Assembly (NCBI RefSeq): GCF_000167195.1
Contig: NZ_AADV02000002.1
Span: 400,269-464,268 of the forward strand
Length of the DNA: 64,000 bases
From: Crocosphaera watsonii WH 8501
Lineage (GTDB): Bacteria; Cyanobacteriota; Cyanobacteriia; Cyanobacteriales; Microcystaceae
Direction: 5' to 3'
The translations under genes and the position numbers were made by a program. The stretch's first letter is position 1; every line of letters begins with the position of its first letter. This document shows, piece after piece, positions 9,182 to 19,334 of the stretch. Below the pieces are notes generated by a model. That model made no database searches. It was not told the DNA's origin and worked only from the letters and a program-made list of their open reading frames with translations.

Positions 9182-10078
9182 ATGATTAACCATTTTCGTC
9201 AAGCCGTCCAAAACAAAGAATTTTTGATTACCGCAGAAGTTGCTCCCCCCAAGGGAGGCAACCCAACCAGAATGTTAGAGATGGCCAAACAGCTTAAGGG
9301 TAGGGTTCATGGGGTTAATATTACCGATGGTAGTCGTGCTGTGCTGCGAATGTCCTCTATGGCTGCCTCTGCCCTATTATTACAGTATGGCATCGAACCC
9401 ATCTGTCAAATGACCTGCCGCGATCGCAATGCCATCGCTTTGCAAGCGGACTTGATGGGAGCTTATGCTTTAGGGTTACGGAATGTTTTAGCCTTGACAG
9501 GAGACCCCATTAAAGCAGGGGATCATAAACGTTCAAAACCCGTATTTGAGGTAGAATCAGTTAGATTACTAAAAATGATTGATAAACTCAACGAAGGTAT
9601 AGATTTTAACGATAAAACCCTGGCTGATGAACCATTAGACCTCTTTCCTGGGGCGGCCGTTGACCCTCAATCTCGTAGTTGGTCAGGGTTACAAAAAAGA
9701 TTCGAGCGCAAAGTAGCAGCAGGAGCGCAATTTTTCCAGAGTCAACTGATCACTGATTTTGAGAAGTTAGATAAATTCATGCACCAAATTGCGGCCAATA
9801 GTGATAAACCGATTTTAGCAGGAATCTTTCTCTTCAAATCCGCTAAAAATGCCCAATTTATTAACAATAATGTACCAGGGGTAGAAATACCCGAAAGCAT
9901 TATTAAAAGATTAGGGGAAGCAGAAGAACCTTTAAAAGAAGGAATTAAGATTGCTGCCGAACAAGTAAAACAGGCTCAACAACTGTGTCAAGGGGTACAT
10001 CTGATGGCAGTTAAACGGGAAGATTTAATCCCTGAAATTTTAGATCAGGCCGGTATTCCCCCTATGGTTTCTCAATGA
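9182..10078 (+). CDS. Methylenetetrahydrofolate reductase family protein
   Basis: A 298-residue flavoprotein of the MetF/MTHFR family, which reduces 5,10-methylene-THF to 5-methyl-THF for methionine synthesis. The TIM-barrel motifs visible are the N-terminal ITAEVAPPKGG with a catalytic-type Glu, HGVNITDGSRAV, and RNVLALTGDPIKAGDH, which forms the flavin/folate pocket. It follows trpS by 58 bp in the same orientation; the short spacer contains degenerate TAACTGATAAC repeats. Whether it uses NADH or NADPH cannot be told from the sequence. Confidence 0.88.
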   Translation: MINHFRQAVQNKEFLITAEVAPPKGGNPTRMLEMAKQLKGRVHGVNITDGSRAVLRMSSMAASALLLQYGIEPICQMTCRDRNAIALQADLMGAYALGLRNVLALTGDPIKAGDHKRSKPVFEVESVRLLKMIDKLNEGIDFNDKTLADEPLDLFPGAAVDPQSRSWSGLQKRFERKVAAGAQFFQSQLITDFEKLDKFMHQIAANSDKPILAGIFLFKSAKNAQFINNNVPGVEIPESIIKRLGEAEEPLKEGIKIAAEQVKQAQQLCQGVHLMAVKREDLIPEILDQAGIPPMVSQ

Positions 10079-10148
10079 AAAATCTATGTATGTATTGTGG
10101 AAAACATTGATAGCATAGAAAAAGACTAAAACCCTTACTTTTGATAAG

Positions 10149-10691
10149 ATGTCTGTTGAGCAGCCCCCCCTCCCCGTGATTTTTCGAGAAAAGAAAGCCC
10201 CTCATCGTCCTCCGTATAAACGTAGTCGTTCTCAAATCAAGCGATCGTGGCGTTATTTTTATTTACGGTTTTTGCGATTACGGGGAACCCCTCACTATAT
10301 TTCACGGGGGTTAGCATTCGGGGTGTTTGCAGGCTGCTTCCCTTTGTTTGGACTGCAAACCATCATTGGTGTCCTACTGGCCATTATATTTCGGGGGCAT
10401 AAGTTAACGGCAGCAGCAGGTACTTGGGTGAGTAATCCTTTGACCTATGTGCCAATTTTGGCCTTTAATTATAAAATTGGCCAGTTTTTATTACGATTTA
10501 GTATTGGCAAAACCCAGGTTAGTCTTCCTGATAATTGGCAATCTTGGATAGAGTTAAAAGAATCAGGTTTAGTCTTTTTGATAACTTTATTTTTTGGTTG
10601 TTTAGTGGTCGGTTTAATCTCAGCTATTCTAACTTATATAGTTAGTGTACGGTTTTTGTCTCGTTGGCGTAAAAGACGTTACGGACTTTGA
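10149..10691 (+). CDS. DUF2062-domain membrane protein
   Basis: A 180-residue protein with a basic N-terminal tail rich in Arg and Lys and two or three hydrophobic segments (about residues 58-85 and 135-165). The motif RGLAFGVFAGCFPLFGLQTIIG is the hallmark of DUF2062, followed by TWVSNPLTYVPI. The biochemical role is unknown. It lies 70 bp downstream of the MTHFR gene in the same direction. Confidence 0.85.
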   Translation: MSVEQPPLPVIFREKKAPHRPPYKRSRSQIKRSWRYFYLRFLRLRGTPHYISRGLAFGVFAGCFPLFGLQTIIGVLLAIIFRGHKLTAAAGTWVSNPLTYVPILAFNYKIGQFLLRFSIGKTQVSLPDNWQSWIELKESGLVFLITLFFGCLVVGLISAILTYIVSVRFLSRWRKRRYGL

Positions 10692-10720
10692 ACAAGTTGA
10701 GAATTAAGCAACAAGAACCC

Positions 10721-11797
10721 CTACTGACGGCGTAAAAACGAAGGTAGATCCACTTTGTCCCTAACTGCATCTTCCTTACGATCAGGGGCTATACTAAAAC
10801 TGAAAGGGGCTTTACTACTAAGCACTATCCCCTGTGGGTTAATCGCTATTTCTTCTTTCTGGCTCTCATTTTCCCCCTCATTGGTAGCGGTTTCCTCCTC
10901 AATATTATGCCGAGTTTTACTTAGAGATGGGGTTGGTGTCCCCTTGGAGTTGGCATCAGGGTTAAGGGAAAATAACTCTTCTAAGGTTTGATCAATGGGG
11001 TCTAAGGAATGATCAGAGGAATCAAGTTTGGTCGAAGAAGGGCTAATTTTCTCTTCTCGTGAACTAGACCAAGGTTGAATAGAGACAACATTAGGAGCAG
11101 TTTTCTCATCAACTGTGGTTTTTTCTGTGGGCTGAGGATTTTCAGTTTTTTTGCTATGACGACTGAGACATTGATCCAATGCCGATTTATACTGTAGGCT
11201 ATAACGTTGCTGTCGTTGAAGACGTTGCTGCAACTCCTTAATTTGTTCTTCCTTAAAAACTAACTGGTGCTTATTTTGTAGGGTTTCTTCTTTGAGCAAG
11301 GCAGATTGCCGTTCTAAGCGAGCAAATGCTTCTTGATCCCCTTGCAATTGTTCTTTCAGGGATTCTACATGACTTTGTTGCTGTTGTAGCTCAGTTTGAG
11401 CGGTTTGGAGTTGTTCTCGCAGATGGCTGTTTTCAGCCTGGGTACTTTGAAGTTGGGCCGTTTGTTGGGAAAGCAAAGAGTTACGATGACGCGATCGCTC
11501 TTGATAATCCTGAAGTTCTTGCCGAGAGGCAGATAAATCTCGTTCCAAGGTGACAATGGTATCAAGAAGTTGCCTGTTTTGTCCCCGTAATTTACGGGCC
11601 AGGTTGAACCAGTCTTGAGTTAAAGGAATATCATGATCCTCAACAATGGAAACTTCTGTAATTTCTGATGATTCTTCGGTTTTCTTATTGCCTAAGTCCA
11701 TAATAAAATCAGTATTAAGTGTTTGGTTAGGATCAGTCTCCCCTAAGTATGGCTCAAACTCAGGTTTAATCGGTTGATCGGAGTAATAGTTACCCAT
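10721..11797 (-). CDS. Coiled-coil protein of unknown function
   Basis: A 358-residue soluble protein. After a short acidic N-terminus comes a conserved stretch (DWFNLARKLRGQNRQLLDTIV, about residues 61-81), then a long Gln/Glu-rich coiled coil (about 82-205). A low-complexity Ser/Thr/Glu-rich tail ends in VDLPSFLRRQ. No enzyme motif is visible. The conserved head and the C-terminal SFLRR-type end suggest a cyanobacterial scaffold or division-associated protein, but that is only a guess. It is convergent with the DUF2062 gene. Confidence 0.6.
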   Translation of the reverse strand: MGNYYSDQPIKPEFEPYLGETDPNQTLNTDFIMDLGNKKTEESSEITEVSIVEDHDIPLTQDWFNLARKLRGQNRQLLDTIVTLERDLSASRQELQDYQERSRHRNSLLSQQTAQLQSTQAENSHLREQLQTAQTELQQQQSHVESLKEQLQGDQEAFARLERQSALLKEETLQNKHQLVFKEEQIKELQQRLQRQQRYSLQYKSALDQCLSRHSKKTENPQPTEKTTVDEKTAPNVVSIQPWSSSREEKISPSSTKLDSSDHSLDPIDQTLEELFSLNPDANSKGTPTPSLSKTRHNIEEETATNEGENESQKEEIAINPQGIVLSSKAPFSFSIAPDRKEDAVRDKVDLPSFLRRQ

Positions 11798-12031
11798 AGG
11801 AATATAACTTAATTTTAGCTATAGTAGTAAAGATGTTATTCCTCGAGATTTAGTTTCTTTGGGAGCATAACACCACTCAAGCACTGAAAACGTTAAACCT
11901 ATGGACTCAGAAGTTAAGGATAGCCGATATTATGGATAACGAGGTGTGAAGCATTACTGTTTGAGATAAAGAAAAACCTTAATATATATTTATGAGTTAA
12001 CATTAGTATTTTTTCTATTTAAGGGGTAATT

Positions 12032-13177
12032 ATGCAATTATCATCTGATTCGTTTTATCAGGCTGTTCAATATCTAGAAGATCATCCTGAGTCAATCAGA
12101 GTCAAAAAATTAATCTTTTGTATTTGCCAAAAAAGTTGGGAAAATGATCTCAACATCCTCAATAGCTTCTCCATGGAAAGTTTGGTTAAAGACCTAATTA
12201 CAGAACAAGAAAACCTGGAATTACTAACCCTTTCCTTATATAAATTAGTTAAAACCCTCAACCGTCCTAAAGTTTATGCTGGAGTGGCTAAAGCGATCAT
12301 TGAACAACTTGGACCTATTTACCGTGAACTAGAGCAAGACAAAGAAGTAGTAGAGGTTTCCGCCGACCCTCAAGAAACTAATGTTTCTGATGAGAAGATT
12401 CTTTTAGAACAAGCAGTTAGCAATTTAACCAATCATCCCGAAACCGCTAGAATTCATAAGTTAGTTTATGCCATTAGCAAAAATAGTTGGGAAAACGATT
12501 TAGACCGCATTCAACATTATGGACTAAAAAACTTAATCACGGAAATGTTAGAAGTTTATCCTGATTATACTGTTCTCAAACAAGCTTTTGTCCGCTTGGT
12601 TAATAATATTAATAAAAAGAATTTATATATAGCCATTTCTAAAGTAATTCTCAATCAAATTTACGGATTATACGATATCTTAAAGCAAGAAAAAGTATTG
12701 CCTCAAGCCAATAGTAATAACTACAGCACTCAAATTATTGCCATTAATAATAGTGATAATTATCAAAGTATGGAGCCGTCTTCTAGAGGTGCATTTGAAA
12801 CCTCTGTGATTGATGTGGCCTCAGAACAGATGATAACCGAGTTACAACAGGTACAACCCCCACCACCACCCTCTCCCCCCAAACCTACCTACGATATTTT
12901 TGAGATCCGTATGGAAATTATGCAATATACCAATCCCCTACGGGCTAAAATATTGTTGTTCTCTCTATTGTTTCATCCTTGGGATAGAAGTGGGCAAGAT
13001 TGGTCAACTTTGAGGAGTTATACACTAGATGACCTATTAGAGCAAATTCTTCAGAGTGGTCGTTCAATTAGCGAAATTGAAGGAAAACTCTACAACATGG
13101 CCAGAGCCCTCCATGATCCCGATTCCCATTTACAAACGGCTAGTACCGTTGTTGAATCAGTCAAACCCTTTTTGTAA
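12032..13177 (+). CDS. Three-repeat helical protein of unknown function
   Basis: A 381-residue protein built from three copies of a roughly 90-residue helical module: residues 5-105, 128-222 and 292-380. Shared signatures are NHPE/DHPE, KLxFxICxxSWENDL in the first two, and a hydrophobic C-terminal helix. The third copy is diverged (PLRAKILLFSLLFHPWDRSG). A proline-rich linker (about 272-288) precedes repeat 3. I recognise no named domain. It lies 16 bp upstream of a pentapeptide-repeat gene in the same direction, so the two are probably co-transcribed. Confidence 0.65.
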   Translation: MQLSSDSFYQAVQYLEDHPESIRVKKLIFCICQKSWENDLNILNSFSMESLVKDLITEQENLELLTLSLYKLVKTLNRPKVYAGVAKAIIEQLGPIYRELEQDKEVVEVSADPQETNVSDEKILLEQAVSNLTNHPETARIHKLVYAISKNSWENDLDRIQHYGLKNLITEMLEVYPDYTVLKQAFVRLVNNINKKNLYIAISKVILNQIYGLYDILKQEKVLPQANSNNYSTQIIAINNSDNYQSMEPSSRGAFETSVIDVASEQMITELQQVQPPPPPSPPKPTYDIFEIRMEIMQYTNPLRAKILLFSLLFHPWDRSGQDWSTLRSYTLDDLLEQILQSGRSISEIEGKLYNMARALHDPDSHLQTASTVVESVKPFL

Positions 13178-13193
13178 TTTTGATTCCGTATCT

Positions 13194-13802
13194 ATGAAAC
13201 CCAGTGAACTAATCGAACGATATTCCGCCGGAGAAACCTTATTCAATGGCTTAAAACTGCCAGGAATTAACCTCGTTGGGGCAGATTTGATCGGCATTAT
13301 CCTCAATGAAGCGGATTTACACGGGGCTAATCTCTTATTTTCTTATTTTAACCGCGCCAATTTAACCCAAGCTAATCTTGTGGGAGCCAACTTAAGTGGA
13401 GCAAATCTATCTCAGGCGGATCTCAGTGGGGCAGACTTACGGAATGCGACTCTTCACGGAACCCTACTACAAGGGGCAAATTTAAGGGATACGGATATTA
13501 CTTTAGCTACTTTTCTCGATGCTAACTTAATTGCTGCCGATTTACGGGGGGCAGACTTAAGTGGGGCAACTCTTACTGGTGCTTGTCTCAGGGGGGCAAA
13601 TATGCGTCAGGAAAAAAAGAGCTACTACACTAACCTCCAAGCTGCCAACTTAGCTAGGACCGATTTTCAAGGGGCAAACATGAAAGGGGTTGATTTGAGT
13701 CGGGCTAATTTGATGGGGGCTAACCTCAAAGAAGCTAAGGTGATTTCCAAGAAAAAGTTTCCCACCCATTCTCAGAATCTGTTTGTAGAACATCTCAAAT
13801 AA
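13194..13802 (+). CDS. Pentapeptide-repeat protein
   Basis: A 202-residue protein. After about 25 residues it consists of A(D/N)LxG-type pentapeptide repeats that would fold as a right-handed quadrilateral beta-helix, interrupted near residue 140 by MRQEKKSYYTNLQAANL. The start is set at MKPSELIERYSAGE (13194), a common cyanobacterial opening for this family; the longer frame to 13056 overlaps the upstream gene. Function is unknown. Confidence 0.85.
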   Translation: MKPSELIERYSAGETLFNGLKLPGINLVGADLIGIILNEADLHGANLLFSYFNRANLTQANLVGANLSGANLSQADLSGADLRNATLHGTLLQGANLRDTDITLATFLDANLIAADLRGADLSGATLTGACLRGANMRQEKKSYYTNLQAANLARTDFQGANMKGVDLSRANLMGANLKEAKVISKKKFPTHSQNLFVEHLK

Positions 13803-13825
13803 GCGAAAAGGGAAAAATAAAAAGT

Positions 13826-13852
13826 TGTTCGCGGATACTTTCCGCGAACAAA
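13826..13852 (-). terminator. Perfect 11-bp hairpin at the end of the ISAzo13-type element
   Basis: TTGTTCGCGGA and TCCGCGAACAA form a perfect stem around a 5-nt loop. On the minus strand the stem is followed by a T-rich tract, so it could terminate the leftward transposase transcript; it may also be part of the IS end. Confidence 0.6.
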
Positions 13853-13956
13853 AACCTCCCTATCTAAAAGAAAGAAATACGCTAACTTTTAAATTAGCTT
13901 TGACTATTTTTAAAAAGGAAATTCACTTAATTTTACACTCTTATTAACTTTTTAGA

Positions 13957-15167
13957 CTAACTGGGTCTAATCAAAATATCCCATTTAGGTAAGTGAGGAT
14001 TACGTTCTAAACGTTTCTCAATTTCCTTCATCTCTTTTTTCGTTAAAGAAATGCCTTTTTGATAAACTTTTTTACTTAACTTAACTATCGGATTTAAGCC
14101 TTTCCATGTCATAGTTTTTACCCAAGCTAACATCGTTTGAGCATTTCTCAGAAGTGTTCCGTTCCAATGCCTCTCTAAAATTCCCCAACATCTTTCTATG
14201 GAATTATATTTACTGTGATAAGGAGGAAAATATAGTAATTGAATAGATTTCTTAGTTTGGTCGGCAAACTCTACCATTCTCTTCAAAAATTGCCTTCTTA
14301 TTCCACTATTTTCTGGTCCATTATCAACTTTAATTTGGATGTTCTCTAGTTGCTGCTTTTCAGTTATACTCAGACTTGTCCACCATTGCTCCAAGTTATC
14401 TACCATGAAATCACTCGTTTTATAAGAACTTCCAAAAGTTACATAAAGTTGCCCTGTATCTTCATCTACAATCCCACAAGGAACGTATTTTTCTTTAGTT
14501 CCCATATCATGATCTTGAGCTTGATTATAACCTCTGGTTTGTCCGCCACGTGAATATTCTCCTATTTCCACAGTTGCTTTACAATCCATACTTAAACGTT
14601 TCACAGAAGGGTCTTTTTTTCTATCTTTTTTCTCTATATTCTCTAAGATAGCGTCCGTCTCCGAGATTTTTTTTTAGGTTTAGCTTTTACCACTTTTCTT
14701 AATCGATAGCCCAAACGATTTAAAATATCTGCCATTGTCGAAGCAGCAGGAACCTCCTCTCCATTATATCCTAGATTTCTTAATTGTTTAATGGCTTCAG
14801 CCGCCGTTAATCTTGTATAGGCAATGGGGTTATTAAATGTGGGGTTTTGTTGTGCGTGAGCTTCGGCTATTTCTTTCAATGATTGGGCAACTATTGGGTA
14901 TCTTTCCTCCCATTTTTTACATCCACTATTGACTGATTGTAATCCTAAACACACTATCCCAGTTCGTTTTTCATGTAATCCAAGTTGAACATTTTTTCTC
15001 CCCCAACCAAACACGATTTCGGTTTGTCTGGCACTTCCTCCACAATACTTGAGACACATTTCAGCTTGAAATGAACGACGCTCTGCTCCCGTCATTTTTG
15101 AGGCTGCTAAACGTAAATCATCGACCATCGACGGGGTTAAGGGATGATTTGTCTGTTTTAGCTTCAA
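13957..15167 (-). CDS. ISAzo13-family transposase, two frames joined at A9
   Basis: The N-terminal part (15167-14643; conserved MTGAERRSFQAEMCLKYC) ends soon after an A9 run at about 14667-14675 on the minus strand. A -1 slip on this run continues as ISETDAILENIEKKDRKKDP and then joins the second part (14604-13957), which starts MKRLSMDCKATVEIGEYSRG and contains the DDE core (VDNGPENSG, then YHSKYNSIERCWG). The joined product, about 400 residues, matches the family. The frame break is therefore more likely programmed slippage than decay, although a one-base error in A9 would look the same. Confidence 0.82.
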
Positions 15168-15318
15168 TTTACTCTCTCTAATCTTTTTACCTCTTCATTT
15201 TAATCTATTTCTTCTGTTTTTTCAGACAAGCCAATTATGAAATTTTAAAGTTGTGTACCAAGATCTGCTAACTCTCTGTTCCTTTTATTTCTTGAAAGCC
15301 TTTAGTCCAAGCGATTAC

Positions 15319-15467
15319 CCCCTATGGGAAAAGCTTTCTCGGAAATCACCTAATTTAAGGGATGCTGACTTACGGAAAGCAGATTTAACCAATGCCAATC
15401 TCAAAGGGGCTTTACTGACGGATCCAAATTTAACGGGAGCAAAGTTGACTGGGGCTAATCTTACCAA
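15319..15467 (+). pseudogene. Pentapeptide-repeat protein fragment, cut by IS1634
   Basis: About ten pentapeptides (LRDADLRKADLTNANLKGAL and following) run directly into the IS1634 end at 15468. The frame extends upstream to 15253 without family character. After the IS the remaining frame (17474 onward) closes after a few codons, so little is missing downstream, or the 3' part was deleted. It may once have been continuous with the pentapeptide gene at 13194-13802, split by the ISAzo13-type element. Confidence 0.65.
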
Positions 15468-17473
15468 CCCAGATTCCGCACTTCAAAAAGTAGCATTAAA
15501 TACTACAAGCCTGGGGTTAATAATTAAGTATAATTGCTTAAGCTCTTGAAGACAAAAAAGTGGGATAATTGCTTAAGTTGTTTCCTCTGTAAAAAAAGAG
15601 CGAAAAATGTCTTATTTAGAAGAAATACAAGTTAAAAATTTAGACCATTTAGGGATAGTAGCTGGTTTAATTGATGAAATAGGAATAGTCAAAATAATTA
15701 ATAATAAATTAGGAATAGATGTTAGAGAAAAAATCTCAGCAGGTACAGTAGTTAAGTCTATTTTAATCAATGGACTAGGATTTGTTTCAAGACCTCTATA
15801 TTTATTCAGTCAGTTTTTTCAAGATAAAGCCATTGAGAAATTGTTAGGAGAAAGAATTAAACCTGATTACCTTAATGATGATAAAATTGGGAGAGTAATG
15901 GATGAATTATATAAATATGGACTAAATGATATTTTTATTGAAGTAGTTTTAGAAGTAATTAAAAAATTTAAAATAGACCTTAAATACTCCCATTTAGATT
16001 CCACATCATTTCATTTAGATGGAGAATATAAAAGGGAAGAAGATAAAGAGAAACAGGAAGAAGAAAAAATTATTAAAGAAAGACCAATTTTTATTAAGAA
16101 AGGATATTCTCGGGATCATAGACCAGACTTAAAACAATGTGTCTTGGATTTAATAACAAGCCAAGATGGAGATATTCCATTATTTGTGAGAGTAGGAGAT
16201 GGAAATGAATCTGATAAAGCTGTATTTGGAAAAGTTTTAGTAGAATTCAAAAAGCAAATAAAGTTTGATAGTATCATGGTTTGTGATAGTGCTTTATATG
16301 GTCAAGAAAATCTCCAACTAATCCAACATTTAAAATGGATAACGAGAGTTCCAATGACCATAAAAAAAGCAAAAGAATTAGTGCAAAATATAGAGGTGGA
16401 AGAAGTAAAAGATGAAGATAAAGAAAAAAGAAGTGACCTAAATTTAGAAAGTTATACCTGGAAAGAAGAAATTGTTACTTATGGTGGAATCAAGCAAACT
16501 TGGTTAATAGTCTTGAGTGAAAAAAGACAGAAAAGTGATTTGGAAAAACTAGAAAAACAACTTTTCCAAGAAGAGAAGAAATCCCAAAAATTTCTTAAAG
16601 AAATACAATCTGAAGAATTTGAACATCCTCAAGCTGCTCGATATAAATTAAAAGCTATTAATAAAAAATTAAGATTGTTGGAAATAAAAGAAGTTGAACT
16701 GATTGAAACTTACTCGAAAAAAAGGAAAAGATTTATAAAATGATTAGTCTGATCATCAAAAAAGATGAAGAGATAAGTAGAAAGACTAAAGAAGCAGGAA
16801 AATTTATTTTAGCAACTAACTTAGTAGAGGAAAATAAATTAGAAGCTAGTGAAATTCTGATAACTTATAAAAACCAGCAATCTACGGAAAGAGGATTTCG
16901 ATTTTTGAAAGATCCCTTATTTTTTACTGATAGTTTCTTCGTTGAAAAACCAGAAAGAATAGAAACAATGTTATTTTTAATGTCTTTGTGTTTGTTGATT
17001 TATAACTTGGGGCAAAGAGAATTAAGAAATTGTTTAAAAAGAGTCAAAAAAGGAATAAATAATCAAGTAGGGAAAGTAACATTGCGTCCGACTTTGAGGT
17101 GGATATTTCAATGTTTTCAAGGTATTCATTATGTGATTTTAAACGGAGTTAAACAAATTGTCAATTTAACAGAAGAAAGGCGTTTTATATTGAGTTTATT
17201 ACCTGCATCTTGTCAAAGATATTATCTATAAATTGAATTGAATAAAGCAAAAATAATAAAAGAATAAGAGTCTAATGATATCAAATGAGAAGAGGAAACT
17301 CTCCTTCGTTTGTGCTGAGTCTTGCTAAGTTTTCAATAAGTATAAATCTTCTTAATTTGATTATTTTTCCTAAAAATTTAATGAAAAGAGAAATATTCTT
17401 GCCCAGGTATGATTTTCGGACTTTTTAAAACTATGTATTTTTTTATACTACATTTTGAAGTGCGGAATCTGGG
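15468..17473 (+). mobile_element. IS1634-family element, copy 1
   Basis: A 2006-bp element bounded by inverted repeats CCCAGATTCCGCACTTCAAA. The copy at 53324-55329 has the same length and is almost identical. No clear target duplication is visible at the junctions (AACCAA / CTTCAA). Confidence 0.93.
15607..17231 (+). pseudogene. IS1634-family transposase, frameshifted near residue 375
   Basis: The N-terminal DUF4277-like region (residues 1-110) is followed by the DDE core (HLDSTSFHLDGE, MVCDSALYGQENL) and, in the second frame, the C-terminal ERGFRFLKDPLFFTDSFFVE containing the catalytic Glu. The frame breaks at an A7 run near 16720-16727 that is A8 in copy 2, where the protein reads through. 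The full product would be about 540 residues. Either a natural indel or a homopolymer sequencing error fits. Confidence 0.88.
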
Positions 17474-17571
17474 CTTCAATATAAACAGTTAGAATTAGAT
17501 TTAATATTTAGTAGAGGAACGAAAACCAACTCATAGGATCTTCGTTATCGTTTATTGATGCAATTAAAAAA

Positions 17572-17644
17572 TCCAGGGTGCAGGAGTTGAACCTGCCTAG
17601 CACGAATTATGAGTTCGTTGCCTAAACCGCTCGGCCAACCCTGG
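17572..17644 (-). tRNA. trnI: tRNA with CAT anticodon, probably tRNA-Ile2(CAU)
   Basis: The minus strand folds into a complete 73-nt cloverleaf. The acceptor stem is CCAGGGT/ACCCTGG with discriminator A, the D arm is GCCGAGCGGTTTAGGC, the anticodon stem is ACGAA/TTCGT around CTCATAA, and the T arm is GCAGG-TTCAACT-CCTGC. The anticodon is CAT. The loop context CTCATAA matches plastid and cyanobacterial trnI-CAU (C34 changed to lysidine by TilS) better than elongator Met, and the sequence lacks the initiator features. CCA is not encoded. Confidence 0.85.
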
Positions 17645-17727
17645 TTATCAGCATAATAGTTTTATGCGTTTCCCAATTATAGCGTTTTTGGGGCTTACCT
17701 TCTACTACCTAGTTCAGATTCGGCCAA

Positions 17728-17746
17728 CCCCCCTTACAAAGGGGGG
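17728..17746. repeat. CCCCCC-TTACAAA-GGGGGG palindrome
   Basis: A short dispersed palindrome between the tRNA and the fatty acyl-AMP ligase gene. The reverse-complement form occurs at 26244-26262 inside another repeat. It could act as a hairpin for transcription ending on either side. Confidence 0.8.
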
Positions 17747-17758
17747 CTAAAAAGGTGA

Positions 17759-19334
17759 TTAACCAGCAGCAAATTTGTCCATAACTTCAGCATTATCGCT
17801 CCAAACCGCAGCAATATTAATGCTTCCATTCAAGAAGTTTTGGCGACAAGCACGACGTTGAATTTTCCCACTGGCGGTTTTTAACACGGTTCCTGACTTG
17901 GCTAAAACGATCGCATAAGTTTGGATTTCGTGTTCTTCGGCAATTTCTTGGCGAATATCTCCCAATAATTGCTCAAAATCCAATTCCCCACTGCGTCTTT
18001 CTAACTCCTGGACAACCACTAATTGTTCTTCTCCATCCACCTCAACGGAAAAAGCCGCCCCATAGTCAGAACGAAAAACAGGGTTAAGATGTTGTACAGT
18101 CCACTCAAGATCCTGGGGATAATGGTTGGTTCCTCGGATAATAATTAAATCTTTCATCCGCCCGGTAATATAGAGTTCTCCGTCTTTGAAAAACCCTAAA
18201 TCCCCTGTTCTTAAAAAGGGACCTTCCTGAGTATCCTTGATATAAGCTTGAAAGGTTTCTTTTGTAGCATCTTCCCTTTGCCAATACCCTTGGGCCATAC
18301 TGGGGTCAGATACCCATATTTCTCCTACTTCATCCTCAGCGCAACGGGTTAAGGTATCGGGGTTGACGATCGCTAGATTTGTTTCACATACCAACCGTCC
18401 ACAACTGGCCATGACACGGGTTCCTTTTTCCTGTTGGGGATCGGCTTCAACAACTTTATCTTGTTCCATGGCCGAAGCATCGACACAGGTAAACACTGGA
18501 TGGGTTCCTTTGGGTTTACTGGATACCAGTAGGGTATATTCGGCTAACCCGTAAGCAGGGGCAAAGGTTTCCCAACGAAACCCACAAGGGGAAAAAGTTT
18601 CCACAAAATTCATCATCACCTTGGGGTTAATGGGTTCAGCAGCGTTTCCTGCCCCTTCCCAGCTACTCAAGTCTAGTTGTCCTACATCTTTACTTTTGAG
18701 GCGACGTAAACAGAGATCGTAGGCGAAGTTGGGGGCCTGGGAATGGGTGACTTTATATTTAGTGATGTTCTTTAACCATTGAATGGGACGCTTAATAAAG
18801 GAAAAAGGAGACATCAAATAACAAGGGGTTGCGTTGTACAAAGGAACCATCATCCCTTCTACTAACCCATAATCATGAAAATAGGGCATCCAAGTATGGG
18901 TAATACTATTTTCATCGTAGCCACAAGCTCGTTGTAAATAGCTGGCGTGGTGCATTAAGTTAAAGTGGGATAACATAACCCCTTTGGGGGTAGAAGTGGA
19001 CCCAGAGGTGTATTGTAAGTAGGCTAATTCGTCCTTATCCACCTGGGGATCTTGCCAACCCTCAGCCAAGGATAAATCCACTGTAGCGGTGTCTATCCAC
19101 TTCATTTGGTCAAATTCTGGAAATTCTCCTTTTACCCCTTCTACAAGGGATAAAATAGCCTCTGTAGTTAAGGCAAAAGTAGCGTTAGCATCCTTAACAA
19201 TAGCCCTGAGTCGGGGTAAGGTTCTTTTTAATCTTCCTGACTCTGGTGGGGGAACGGGAATAGCGATGACACCAGCATATAAACAACCACAGAAGGCTGC
19301 TATTACTTCTAACCCTTGGGGATATAAGAGTAAA
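17759..19334 (-). pseudogene. Fatty acyl-AMP ligase (FAAL), N-terminus replaced by IS1380
   Basis: FAALs activate fatty acids as acyl-adenylates and hand them to acyl carrier proteins. The body is intact: LLLYPQGLEVIAAFCGCLYAG, the ATP loop YTSGSTSTPKGVMLSH, WMPYFHDYGLVEGM, YGLAEYTLL, LRTGDLGFF, and a C-terminal Lys in TASGKIQRR. The usual 60-80 N-terminal residues are missing. The frame instead enters the IS1380 end at 19335 and could start at a TTG within it (19366), giving an 11-residue foreign head. Activity of such a protein is doubtful. The missing 5' end is not found beyond the IS. Confidence 0.9.

Larger units (their letters stand above)
13826..15250 (-). mobile_element. ISAzo13-family element (ends approximate)
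   Basis: This is a single-copy element in the window, identified by its transposase (13957-15167). The left limit is taken at the hairpin at 13826 and the right limit at the return of non-IS sequence near 15250. I could not define terminal inverted repeats, so both boundaries are uncertain. Pentapeptide-repeat sequences lie on both sides (the gene at 13194-13802 and a fragment after 15319). Confidence 0.65.

Noticed and set aside
11326-11553. 75-residue ORF opposite the coiled-coil gene
   Set aside because: Antisense reading of a Gln/Glu-rich coiled coil gives hydrophobic artefacts. No independent support.
18363-18554. Small ORF opposite FAAL
   Set aside because: Antisense shadow without a ribosome site or motif.
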